From positions 1-59,797 of the forward strand of contig CACZDC010000011.1 in assembly GCA_902779785.1 (NCBI GenBank): 59,797 nucleotides of DNA, written 5' to 3'. Under the pieces are notes generated by a model. That model did no database searches. It saw only the letters and a program-made list of their open reading frames with translations, and was not told the DNA's origin. Shown in pieces: positions 52,802-59,797 of the stretch (position 1 is the stretch's first letter; every line of letters begins with the position of its first letter). Position numbers and translations under genes: made by a program. The DNA is from an uncultured Bacteroidia bacterium. Lineage in GTDB: Bacteria; Bacteroidota; Bacteroidia; Bacteroidales; UBA932.

Positions 52802-54247
52802 CTCGATCGGCTTGTACTTCGGCACAAGGGCCTTCATAATGCTCCAGGCGATGAGGTAAGCGATACCGCAGAAGCAGAACATAATGAAGTAACCGGCAGG
52901 CTTGCCGCTGAAGCCGAGGAAGGTGAAAGCATCACCCATCTGCTCGGAATAGGTAAAGAGCTTACCTGCAATCTTTTGGATGAACATCGACCCCACACCG
53001 CCGGCCATTGCGCCGATACCGGTGACAGTGGCGATGGTGCTCTTCGGGAACATATCACCGATGGTTGAGAAGAGGTTAGCGCTCCAGGCCTGATGTCCTG
53101 CGGCGGCAAGGCCGATCAGGATTGCGGGCCACCAGGGCGAATTGAAATGGATGCCGAGGGGCTGGGCGAAAAGCGCCGCAATCGGGAAGAAGGCGAAGAT
53201 GAGCATAGCCAGCATACGGCCGGCATAGGGGTTCATTCCCTTCTTGTCCACGAAAATCTTCGGCAGGTAGCCTCCGCCTATGGACACGACCGTCACTATG
53301 GCATAAAGGGTGAAGATCAGGGCCTGGCCGAGACCGGAAGTCGCGGGGGCGTTGAACTGGTTCGAGAAATAGGACGGGGCCCAGAAGAGGAAGAACCACC
53401 ACACACCGTCGGTGAAGAACTTGCCGGTGATGAAGGCCCAGGTCTGCTTGTAACCGAAGCACTGGAGCATAGGGATGGACTTTTCTGCGGCGATGGCAGC
53501 CTTTTCGGCAGCCTCGGCGGCGTCGTCCTGATGGATATACTCAATCTCGGCGGCGTTCACCCTCTTGCTCTCCTCCGGCTTGTCATACATAAAGGCCCAG
53601 AAGAACATCCAGATGAAGCCCAGTCCGCCGATGATGATGAATGCCCATTCCCAGCCGAGAGCCTTGGCAAGCGGCGGGATGCAGAGCGGAGCGGCAAGGG
53701 CGCCGACCGACGCACCGGCGTTGAAGATGGAGGTCGCGAAGGCACGGTCCTTCTTCGGGAAGTACTCGGCGGTCACCTTGATGGCTGCCGGGAAGTTTCC
53801 GGCCTCACCGAGAGCGAGGATGCCACGGCAGAGCAGGAAGAGATAGACCGAGGTCGTGGATATGGCCAGGGCGGCGTTGGAGCCTATTTCGACGGCACGC
53901 ATAGCTGCGACGGATTCCATTCCGGTGAGGTGGGCGGTTGCCCAGCCGCAGGCGGCGTGGAGGCAGGCGCCGGCCGACCAGACGCCGATGGCGATCAGAT
54001 AACCTTTCTTCGTGCCCATCCAGTCCACGAATTTGCCGGCGAAGAGGCAGCAGATTGCGTAGAAGATGGAGAAGAAGGCCGTGATCGTGCCATAGTGGTC
54101 ATCCGTCCAGTGGAACTCGGGCTTGATGAATTCCTCGTAGGTCAGCGAGAGTACCTGGCGGTCCAGGTAGTTGACGGTAGTGGCCACGAAAAGCAGGCTG
54201 CAGAGCCACCAGCGCCAGTTTGTCATCAGTTTACTGTTTGTTGACAT
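52796..54247 (-). CDS. exuT: Hexuronate/MFS transporter (ExuT-like)
   Basis: Major-facilitator protein of 483 residues with about 12 membrane helices, typical of the anion:cation symporter group that imports galacturonate and glucuronate. Landmarks: VATTVNYLDRQVLSLTYEEF (the YxDR motif of the family), GKFVDWMGTKKGYLIAIGVW, LGEAGNFPAAIKVTAEYFPK. Placement after uxaC-uxaA-uxaB supports hexuronate as cargo. A 183-bp spacer with a palindrome-bearing repeat separates it from uxaB. Confidence 0.9.
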   Translation of the reverse strand: MSTNSKLMTNWRWWLCSLLFVATTVNYLDRQVLSLTYEEFIKPEFHWTDDHYGTITAFFSIFYAICCLFAGKFVDWMGTKKGYLIAIGVWSAGACLHAACGWATAHLTGMESVAAMRAVEIGSNAALAISTTSVYLFLLCRGILALGEAGNFPAAIKVTAEYFPKKDRAFATSIFNAGASVGALAAPLCIPPLAKALGWEWAFIIIGGLGFIWMFFWAFMYDKPEESKRVNAAEIEYIHQDDAAEAAEKAAIAAEKSIPMLQCFGYKQTWAFITGKFFTDGVWWFFLFWAPSYFSNQFNAPATSGLGQALIFTLYAIVTVVSIGGGYLPKIFVDKKGMNPYAGRMLAMLIFAFFPIAALFAQPLGIHFNSPWWPAILIGLAAAGHQAWSANLFSTIGDMFPKSTIATVTGIGAMAGGVGSMFIQKIAGKLFTYSEQMGDAFTFLGFSGKPAGYFIMFCFCGIAYLIAWSIMKALVPKYKPIEA

Positions 54248-54302
54248 TGTATTAGATTATTGATTCAGTATGTCTTTTTTCCAATACCGTCTCACTTCGT
54301 TC

Positions 54303-54398
54303 GACCCCTCCCACTTCGTGGGCCCCTCCCTCTTACGCGGCCGAGGGTGGGGACCCCTAAAAACATGTTTTTTGGGGTACCCCGGAGGGTGGCCACGG
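54303..54398. repeat. Palindrome-bearing repeat between uxaB and exuT
   Basis: A 34-bp palindromic core (54351-54384, centre AAAAACATGTTTTTT, arms ACCCC/GGGGT) is flanked by exact 8-bp direct repeats GAGGGTGG at 54343-54350 and 54385-54392. The surrounding block CCCTCCCACTTCGTGGG ... GCGGCCGAGGG matches the copies at 31571-31675 (inverted) and 12443-12495 (inverted, without the core). It lies on the 5' side of exuT, so it could affect operon read-through. Confidence 0.85.
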
Positions 54399-54430
54399 GT
54401 CTTGGAAATAAGACATACTTACAAATATAA

Positions 54431-55870
54431 CTAAATAATTGATTTCACAGCCTCCCTCATACCAGATTTTTGAATCAACGCCAGGTCGGCGGCAAGAAGA
54501 TCGGTAAGGCCGGGGATACGATTGAGGTCTTCGCCCCAGATGAACTCGTCGGCGAGAACGCCTTCAGCGACTTTACGGACGTCGCCCGTAGCCCATAGAT
54601 TCTTCAGCAGTTCCATAATCTTCGGGTCGTCGTTGGGGACGATTTCGTCCTCTCCCCTCTTGCCGCCCTTGTAGTAGGTGCAGATGCCGGCAAGGCCGAG
54701 CACCAGGCCCTTGGGCAGTTCGCCCTTGCGCTCGAGATAGGTCTTTAGGCCGGGCAGGTCGCGGGTCTTGAATTTCGGGAAACTATTCAGCATGATGGAC
54801 GTGACGAAATGCTTCACAAAGGGGTTGCGGAAGCGCTCCAGCACGTCGCCGGCGAACTTTTCAAGTTCTTCGACAGGAAGATTCAGCGTCGGCAGGAGTT
54901 CGTCGTACATAACCTTATGGACAAAGGCTCCGACCTCCGGATCCTCGCAGCACTCCTTGACGGTATTCAGGCCGCTGAGGTAGCCGACCGGGGAAAGGAC
55001 GGTATGGGGGCCGTTCAAAAGGGTGACTTTCCTCTCGTGGTACGGGGCCTCGGAAGGGACGAAGAGGACGTTCAGGCCGGCCTTGTCGGCAGGGAATTCG
55101 GCGGCGACTTCCTTCGGGGCCTCTATTACCCATAGGTGGAAGATTTCGGCCTTGTCGAGAAGGCGGTCTTCATAGCCTACTCTTTCACAGAGCTGGGCGG
55201 CGGTATCGCGGGGATAACCGGGGACGATACGGTCCACGAGGGTGGAGTATACACCGCAGGCCTCTTCGAACCAAACGGCGAAGTCCGGTCCAAGATTCCA
55301 CAGGTCGATGTACTGACGGATGCACTCTTTGAGATGCTTGCCGTTCTCGAAGATTAGTTCGCAAGGGAATATGATGAGTCCCTTGCTCTTGTCGCCCTTG
55401 AAGTGCTCGAAGCGGTGATACAAAAGTTGGGTGAGTTTGCCGGGATAGGACGATGCCGGGGCGTCGGAGAGTTTGCACGCCGGGTCGAAGGCAATGCCCG
55501 CCTCCGTGGTGTTGGAAATCACGAAACGGATGCTTTCCTGCTCCGCAAGTTTCAGATAAGCCTGGAAATCCGTGTAGGGATTCAGACCGCGGGACACTAC
55601 GTCGATGAGGTCCACGCTGTCGATGGCTTCGCCCTTCAGAAGTCCCTGAAGGTTAAGATGATAGAGGCCGTCCTGCTCATTGAGCCATTCGACCATGCCC
55701 TTTTCGATGGGCTGGACCACGACGACCGAGCCGTTGAAGTCCGTCTTCTGGTTAGTCTTCCAGATAATCCACTCGATAAAGGCGCGGAGGAAGTTACCCT
55801 CTCCGAACTGGATGACCTTCTCGGTGTACTTTTTCGCCTGCGGGGCGCTTTTACGGTTTAATCTTTCCAT
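54431..55870 (-). CDS. uxaB: Tagaturonate reductase (altronate oxidoreductase)
   Basis: NADH-dependent enzyme of the mannitol dehydrogenase family, interconverting D-tagaturonate and D-altronate. The 479 residues have the N-terminal cofactor region KVIQFGEGNFLRAFIEWII and the catalytic K-x5-N-x2-H arrangement in RKVTLLNGPHTVLSPVGYLS. It follows uxaA by 11 bp in the same transcript, between UxaC (isomerase) and UxaA (dehydratase) in pathway order. Confidence 0.93.
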   Translation of the reverse strand: MERLNRKSAPQAKKYTEKVIQFGEGNFLRAFIEWIIWKTNQKTDFNGSVVVVQPIEKGMVEWLNEQDGLYHLNLQGLLKGEAIDSVDLIDVVSRGLNPYTDFQAYLKLAEQESIRFVISNTTEAGIAFDPACKLSDAPASSYPGKLTQLLYHRFEHFKGDKSKGLIIFPCELIFENGKHLKECIRQYIDLWNLGPDFAVWFEEACGVYSTLVDRIVPGYPRDTAAQLCERVGYEDRLLDKAEIFHLWVIEAPKEVAAEFPADKAGLNVLFVPSEAPYHERKVTLLNGPHTVLSPVGYLSGLNTVKECCEDPEVGAFVHKVMYDELLPTLNLPVEELEKFAGDVLERFRNPFVKHFVTSIMLNSFPKFKTRDLPGLKTYLERKGELPKGLVLGLAGICTYYKGGKRGEDEIVPNDDPKIMELLKNLWATGDVRKVAEGVLADEFIWGEDLNRIPGLTDLLAADLALIQKSGMREAVKSII

Positions 55871-55881
55871 ATATCAGTGTT

Positions 55882-57444
55882 TTATAAAGTTACTCCCTGT
55901 TTGAAGATTGCAATCTCGCGGTAGTTGTGCTTTTCGTTGTTGACGGCTTCGCCGGAAGCGACGGCGAGGACATAGTCGGTGAAACGCTCTGCGACCGAGT
56001 CCATAGGTTCCCCCTGGGCGAGGACACCGGCGTTGAAGTCAATCCAATTCGGCTTGTTCTCGAAAAGCGGTGTATTGGTCGATATTTTCATTGTCGGGAC
56101 AAAGCTTCCGAAGGGGGTGCCGCGGCCTGTAGTGAAGAGGACTATCTGGCAGCCGGCGGAAGCGAGGGCCGTCGAAGCCACGAGGTCGTTGCCTGGGGCG
56201 CTGAGAAGGCTCAAACCCTTGACGCTCAAGCGTTCACCATAGCGAAGTACGCCTCTAACTATGGACTTGCCGCACTTCTGAGTGCAGCCGAGAGACTTCT
56301 CCTCAAGCGTAGAAATCCCGCCCGCCTTGTTGCCAGGGGAAGGGTTCTCATAGACCGGCATTCCCTGCTTCATAAAGTACTCCTTGAAATCGTTGATCAG
56401 CGAGACGGTCTTCTCGAAGGTCGCCTCATCCTGGCAGCGGTTCATAAGGATAGTCTCCGCGCCGAACATTTCCGGAACTTCCGTAAGCACGGTCGTTCCG
56501 CCCTGGGCCACGATCCAGTCTGAGAAAACACCCAGAAGAGGATTGGCCGTAATGCCGCTGAGACCATCCGAGCCGCCGCATTTGAGGCCGACGCGAAGCT
56601 CGCTCACCGGAACCGGCTCGCGTACATCCTTAGACGCGATGGCGAATATTTCCCGAAGCAGCCCAAGGCCATACTCCACTTCGTCCTTGACCTTCTGGGT
56701 CACGAACATCCTGACACGCTTCTCATCCACCGGCCCGACCAGCTCCCTGAATGCGTCCAGCTGGTTGTTCTCGCAGCCGAGGCTGACCACCAGCACGCCT
56801 CCGGCATTGGGGTGATGGACCATATCCGAAAGCACGGTGCGCGTATTCTCGTGGTCATTGCCGAGCTGCGAGCAGCCGTAGTTATGAGGAAACGCGACAA
56901 TCGCATCAATACTCCCCTCTTGACCGGCAATCTCAACCTTGAAACGCCTCACTATCTCTTCGCAGATCCCGTTGACACAGCCCACCGTCGGAATCACCCA
57001 GATCTGGTTCCTCACTCCCACCTGACCGTCTGCCCTCCGGAATCCAAGGAATGTACGCTCCGCTTTCCCATTGCTCCCATCGCCGGAGGGGACAAAACTT
57101 TTTCGATCCCTTGTGGTAGAAAAAGTTTTAGTCCGCGACGGCCCCACCGGAGCAATCTCACCGTCAGTAAACGACGGCTCATATTTATACTCAAGCAGTC
57201 CCTCAAGGTTAGTCTTGATGCAGCTGTGGTCAACGACCGTCCCGGCCTCCGCGTCCCTCGTCACGTGCCCTATCGGAAAACCATACTTGACAACGTCCTC
57301 CCCCGCCTTGAGCGGCCTGAGGACAATTTTGTGCCCGCGCGGAACATCCGTGAGCAGCTGCACGCCCTCGACGAGCTCGCCCTTTGCGAGATCCTCAAGC
57401 GCAACCGCTACATTGTCCGCCGGATTGATTTTGATGTATTTCAT
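55882..57444 (-). CDS. uxaA: Altronate dehydratase with in-frame palindromic insertion
   Basis: Dehydrates D-altronate to 2-keto-3-deoxygluconate. The 520 residues start with a SAF-like domain (GHKIVLRPLKAGEDVVKYGF) and continue with the catalytic domain (GVRNQIWVIPTVGCVNGICE, FPHNYGCSQLGNDHENT, CGGSDGLSGITANPLLG). Relatives are near 495 residues. The linker between the domains (about residues 99-128, IAPVGPSRTKTFSTTRDRKS and on) is extra, low in similarity, and is encoded by the palindrome at 57090-57134. The domains themselves look intact. Start at 57444, one base after the uxaC stop. Confidence 0.92.
   Translation of the reverse strand: MKYIKINPADNVAVALEDLAKGELVEGVQLLTDVPRGHKIVLRPLKAGEDVVKYGFPIGHVTRDAEAGTVVDHSCIKTNLEGLLEYKYEPSFTDGEIAPVGPSRTKTFSTTRDRKSFVPSGDGSNGKAERTFLGFRRADGQVGVRNQIWVIPTVGCVNGICEEIVRRFKVEIAGQEGSIDAIVAFPHNYGCSQLGNDHENTRTVLSDMVHHPNAGGVLVVSLGCENNQLDAFRELVGPVDEKRVRMFVTQKVKDEVEYGLGLLREIFAIASKDVREPVPVSELRVGLKCGGSDGLSGITANPLLGVFSDWIVAQGGTTVLTEVPEMFGAETILMNRCQDEATFEKTVSLINDFKEYFMKQGMPVYENPSPGNKAGGISTLEEKSLGCTQKCGKSIVRGVLRYGERLSVKGLSLLSAPGNDLVASTALASAGCQIVLFTTGRGTPFGSFVPTMKISTNTPLFENKPNWIDFNAGVLAQGEPMDSVAERFTDYVLAVASGEAVNNEKHNYREIAIFKQGVTL
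57090..57134. repeat. In-frame palindrome shared with truB (uxaA copy)
   Basis: Plus strand: GGACAAAACTTTTTCGAT, a 10-nt variable spacer, AGAAAAAGTTTTAGTCCGC. The two blocks are identical to those in truB (31469-31511), while the spacer differs. Arms of 15-16 bp pair with one bulged base. Relative to the coding strand it is inverted compared with truB, yet open in both genes. Confidence 0.85.
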
Positions 57445-57445
57445 A

Positions 57446-58861
57446 CTAGAAGCCGAAATAGTTCTTCGCGTTGTTGTAGCAGATATTCTCGACCATCTTG
57501 CCAATCCACTCGATTTCGGAAGCGGGCAGTTTGCCGTTTTCGACATCGGTACCAATCACGTCGCAGAGGATGCGGCGGAAGTACTCGTGGCGGGGATAGG
57601 AGATGAAACTGCGGGAGTCGGTGAGCATTCCGACGAAGCGGCTCAGCAGGCCGAGCGTCGAAAGGGCGTTCATCTGCTTGCGCATACCGTCCTCCTGATC
57701 CAGGAACCACCAGCCCGAGCCGAACTGCATCTTGCCCGGGAAAGACCCGTCGTTGAAGGTATAGGCCATAGTCATCATAACCTCGTTGTCCTTGGGATTG
57801 AGGCAGTAGAGGATGGTCTTCGCGAGGGCATCCTCGGCGGCCAGGCGGTCGAAGAATTTGTGCCCCGCAGCGGCCGTCGGAAGGTCGTGGATGGCATCGT
57901 AGCCGGTGTCCGGACCTATGAGATTGAACATCTTGCTGTTGTTGTTGCGGATAGCCCCGACGTGGAACTGCTGGGCCCATCCGGCGCGGGCGTCCATAAC
58001 GGCCATATCGTGCAGGAAGGCGCTGCGGAACTTACTGAGTTCCAGTTCTGAAACCTTGCGGCCGAGAAGGACCATCTTGAAGATGGCCTCGATCTCGATC
58101 TGGCGGTAGTCGGCGGCGTAGAAGGTCTCGAGTCCGTGGTCGGAGAGGCGGCAGCCCATCGCGGCGAAGAAATCGTGGCGCCTTTCGAGGGCCTCGATAA
58201 GGTCGGCATAGGAATCGATCTCCATTCCGGCTGCCTCGCCGAGCTTTTTCAGGTATTCCTTATAAGATTTCGGGTCCTCTATGGCCATTGCCTTGTCCGG
58301 ACGCCAGGCCGGGATGACCTTGGTGCCGAAAGGATTGGCGGCGATCATCTTGTGCCAGCGCAGATCGTCAGCCGGGTCGTCGGTGGTGCATACCACTTCG
58401 ACGTTGAAGCGGCGGATCAGGCTCTGGCCGCGGAACTCCTCCGTGCCGAGCTTTTCGTTGCAAGCGTCGAAAATCTCACGGGCCGTCGCAGGGCTCAGGA
58501 GTTTGTCAATGCCGAAAACGCGGCTGAGCTCGAGATGAGTCCAGTGATAGAGCGGGTTACGCATCGTATAAGGCACGGTCTCGGCCCATTTCTCGAAGGT
58601 CTCCCAGGAGGTCTTGGTCCCGCCGGTGAGGTACTCTTCGCTGACACCGTTCGCCCTCATAGCGCGCCATTTATAATGGTCTCCGTAGTGGCCGTCCACC
58701 AGCCAGAGCTGGGTGATGTCGCGGAAGCGGATGTTCTCTGCAATCTGCTGCGGGACAAGGTGGCAGTGATAGTCGATGATGGGCATCTTGGATGCGTGCT
58801 CGTGGTACAGCATACGCGCCGTATCGTTGGAGAGCATAAAGTTTTCGTTGATGAAGCTCAT
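57446..58861 (-). CDS. uxaC: Uronate isomerase
   Basis: Isomerises D-galacturonate to D-tagaturonate and D-glucuronate to D-fructuronate. The 471-residue amidohydrolase-fold enzyme has the metal motif IIDYHCHLVPQQIAENIRFR (H32, H34), the conserved TKTSWETFEKWAETVPYTM, and WWFLDQEDGMRKQMNALSTL with LTDSRSFISYPRHEYFRR. I start at 58861 (MSFINENFMLSND); longer in-frame starts enter the hairpin and the upstream gene's end. First of the uxaC-uxaA-uxaB-exuT genes. Confidence 0.95.
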   Translation of the reverse strand: MSFINENFMLSNDTARMLYHEHASKMPIIDYHCHLVPQQIAENIRFRDITQLWLVDGHYGDHYKWRAMRANGVSEEYLTGGTKTSWETFEKWAETVPYTMRNPLYHWTHLELSRVFGIDKLLSPATAREIFDACNEKLGTEEFRGQSLIRRFNVEVVCTTDDPADDLRWHKMIAANPFGTKVIPAWRPDKAMAIEDPKSYKEYLKKLGEAAGMEIDSYADLIEALERRHDFFAAMGCRLSDHGLETFYAADYRQIEIEAIFKMVLLGRKVSELELSKFRSAFLHDMAVMDARAGWAQQFHVGAIRNNNSKMFNLIGPDTGYDAIHDLPTAAAGHKFFDRLAAEDALAKTILYCLNPKDNEVMMTMAYTFNDGSFPGKMQFGSGWWFLDQEDGMRKQMNALSTLGLLSRFVGMLTDSRSFISYPRHEYFRRILCDVIGTDVENGKLPASEIEWIGKMVENICYNNAKNYFGF

Positions 58862-58890
58862 AGTGTTCTGTGTTTTAATATCTTGGAAGA

Positions 58891-58914
58891 GAGTCGGGGT
58901 ATCACCCCCGGCTC
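58891..58914 (-). other. Hairpin between the repeat protein and uxaC
   Basis: GAGTCGGGG (58891-58899) pairs with CCCCGGCTC (58906-58914), one G-U/T pair. Without a T-run on the minus strand it is not a clean terminator. It could stabilise the 3' end of the upstream message or reduce read-through into uxaC. Confidence 0.45.
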
Positions 58915-58929
58915 CCTTTGAATTAAGTC

Positions 58930-59797
58930 TTATTTTCCTTTGAAATGGAAACCGTAGAAGCACAGGCCGCTTCCGGTAGAGTAGATATACACTTTACCAG
59001 CCTCGGTAATGTCGAACTCGACAGCGACAGGACCGTTCTTCTTCGGGAAACCGCCCTTCTTCTGAACGGCAGCACCATCGCCGACAGCGACATTCACCAA
59101 ACGATCAGACTTGTCGTCATCGTTGGTGTTCGTCACATAAACCGTCAGGGTTCCCGCAGAAGGAGCATCGAACTGGAAGTTACGCTTGGTCTTGTCTCCG
59201 GCACCGCCGGTCTGGATGAAGTAATTGCCTTCGTAGACATTGTACTTGATACTACCACCGCCTGCCAGAACACGGAGACCGTCCAGATTGAAGTCCGGAG
59301 CAGTTTCGTTGTTGTTGATAGCAGTAAATGACGCGGCGAACTTGTCAGTCCATGCCTTGCTGTTGAAATCCCAGTCAAACTCAACTGCAGGAACGACATA
59401 CTTAAACTCAAAGCCGTAGAAGCACAAGCCGCTTCCGGTAGAGTAGATATACACTTTACCAGCCTCGGTAATGTCGAACTCGACAGCGACAGGACCGTTC
59501 TTCTTCGGGAAACCACCCTTCTTCTGAACGGCAGCGCCATCGCCGACAGCGACATTCACCAGACGGTCAGACTTGTCGTCATCGTTGGTGTTCGTCACAT
59601 AAACCTTCAAGGTTCCGGGAGCAGGTGCATCGAACTGGAAATTACGCTTGGTCTTGTCTCCGGCACCGCCGGTCTGGATGAAGTAATTGCCTTCGTAAAC
59701 ATTGTACTTGATACTACCACCGCCTGCCAGAACACGGAGACCGTCCAGATTGAAGTCCGGAGCAGTTTCGTTGTTGTTGATAGCAGTAAATGACGCG
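58930..59797 (-). CDS. C-terminal part of a protein with tandem 154-residue repeats (partial)
   Basis: Open from the window edge to TAA at 58930. Two nearly identical units are seen, the second complete: VEFDWDFNSKAWTDKFAASF, then NLDGLRVLAGGGSIKYNVYE, GNYFIQTGGAGDKTKRNFQF, TVYVTNTNDDDKSDRLVNVA and VYIYSTGSGLCFYGFEFKY. The period is 462 bp, about 154 residues. The beta-rich pattern resembles the jelly-roll modules at the C-terminal end of pectate lyases and other secreted Bacteroidales proteins; a catalytic part, if any, would lie outside the window. Being upstream of uxaC on the same strand fits a pectin role. Confidence 0.75.
   Translation of the reverse strand, partial: ASFTAINNNETAPDFNLDGLRVLAGGGSIKYNVYEGNYFIQTGGAGDKTKRNFQFDAPAPGTLKVYVTNTNDDDKSDRLVNVAVGDGAAVQKKGGFPKKNGPVAVEFDITEAGKVYIYSTGSGLCFYGFEFKYVVPAVEFDWDFNSKAWTDKFAASFTAINNNETAPDFNLDGLRVLAGGGSIKYNVYEGNYFIQTGGAGDKTKRNFQFDAPSAGTLTVYVTNTNDDDKSDRLVNVAVGDGAAVQKKGGFPKKNGPVAVEFDITEAGKVYIYSTGSGLCFYGFHFKGK

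Noticed and set aside
53093-54244. 383-codon plus-strand frame opposite exuT
   Set aside because: Antisense to a clear 12-helix transporter and glycine/glutamate-rich without domain signals; a shadow.
58891-58914. Intrinsic terminator isolating uxaC from the upstream gene
   Set aside because: The stem is good but no T-run follows on the minus strand, so it is listed only as a hairpin.

Overview
The window looks like a piece of a G+C-rich Bacteroidales chromosome from a gut-type glycan degrader. The evidence is a SusC/SusD pair, BACON-domain and fimbrillin-like lipoproteins, the Bacteroidetes form of the division/cell-wall (dcw) cluster, and repeated matches to the Bacteroidetes promoter (TTG, 18-20 nt, TAnnTTTG). 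A Rikenellaceae- or Cryptobacteroides-like genome would fit, but that is inference. No rRNA, tRNA or CRISPR array was seen.

Layout. 1-11.3 kb is housekeeping: an unidentified 3' end, nth, radC, a pyruvate carboxylase/oxaloacetate decarboxylase-type subunit, upp, an operon of two envelope proteins with rpoN and miaB, glpK-glpF, and two minus-strand envelope genes. 11.35-12.8 kb has no credible gene and is packed with repeats. 12.8-29.9 kb is one compact plus-strand dcw operon, mraZ to ftsZ, followed by gltX; murF and ddl are absent. 30-31.2 kb holds a RAYT-type Y1 (HUH) transposase flanked by two copies of a 106-bp nested palindrome. 31.2-34.7 kb is a minus-strand operon: an HPr-kinase-like protein, a lipoprotein, rpiB and a truB with a large insertion. 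34.9-47.2 kb is a polysaccharide-utilisation-like locus: a secreted metallophosphoesterase, a frameshifted susC, susD and BACON lipoproteins. 47.2-49.9 kb holds a trmO remnant, a 20-residue-repeat protein, a NahK-like kinase and intact trmO. 50-59.8 kb is a hexuronate (pectin-type) pathway: kduD-kduI-DUF4861 on plus, and uxaC-uxaA-uxaB-exuT on minus behind a secreted protein of tandem 154-residue repeats that runs off the edge.

The most unusual content is a set of palindromic repeat families. (1) Four 106-bp elements of identical length and nested inverted-repeat design occur at 12173, 29941, 31091 and 52627; two flank the RAYT gene, so a RAYT/REPIN-like system is likely. (2) A roughly 43-45 bp palindrome lies in frame inside two unrelated genes, truB and uxaA, resembling the logic of Rickettsia palindromic elements. 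(3) A 34-bp palindrome inside a larger repeat occurs in truB and upstream of exuT, and a third locus upstream of mraZ looks like its empty site. (4) Hairpin minisatellites with a period of about 51 bp occur at three intergenic places. Other oddities are a biotinyl-type domain without its lysine, a susC broken by a frameshift plus deletion, a trmO that seems to need a CTG start, and promoters so close to start codons that leaderless mRNAs are expected.
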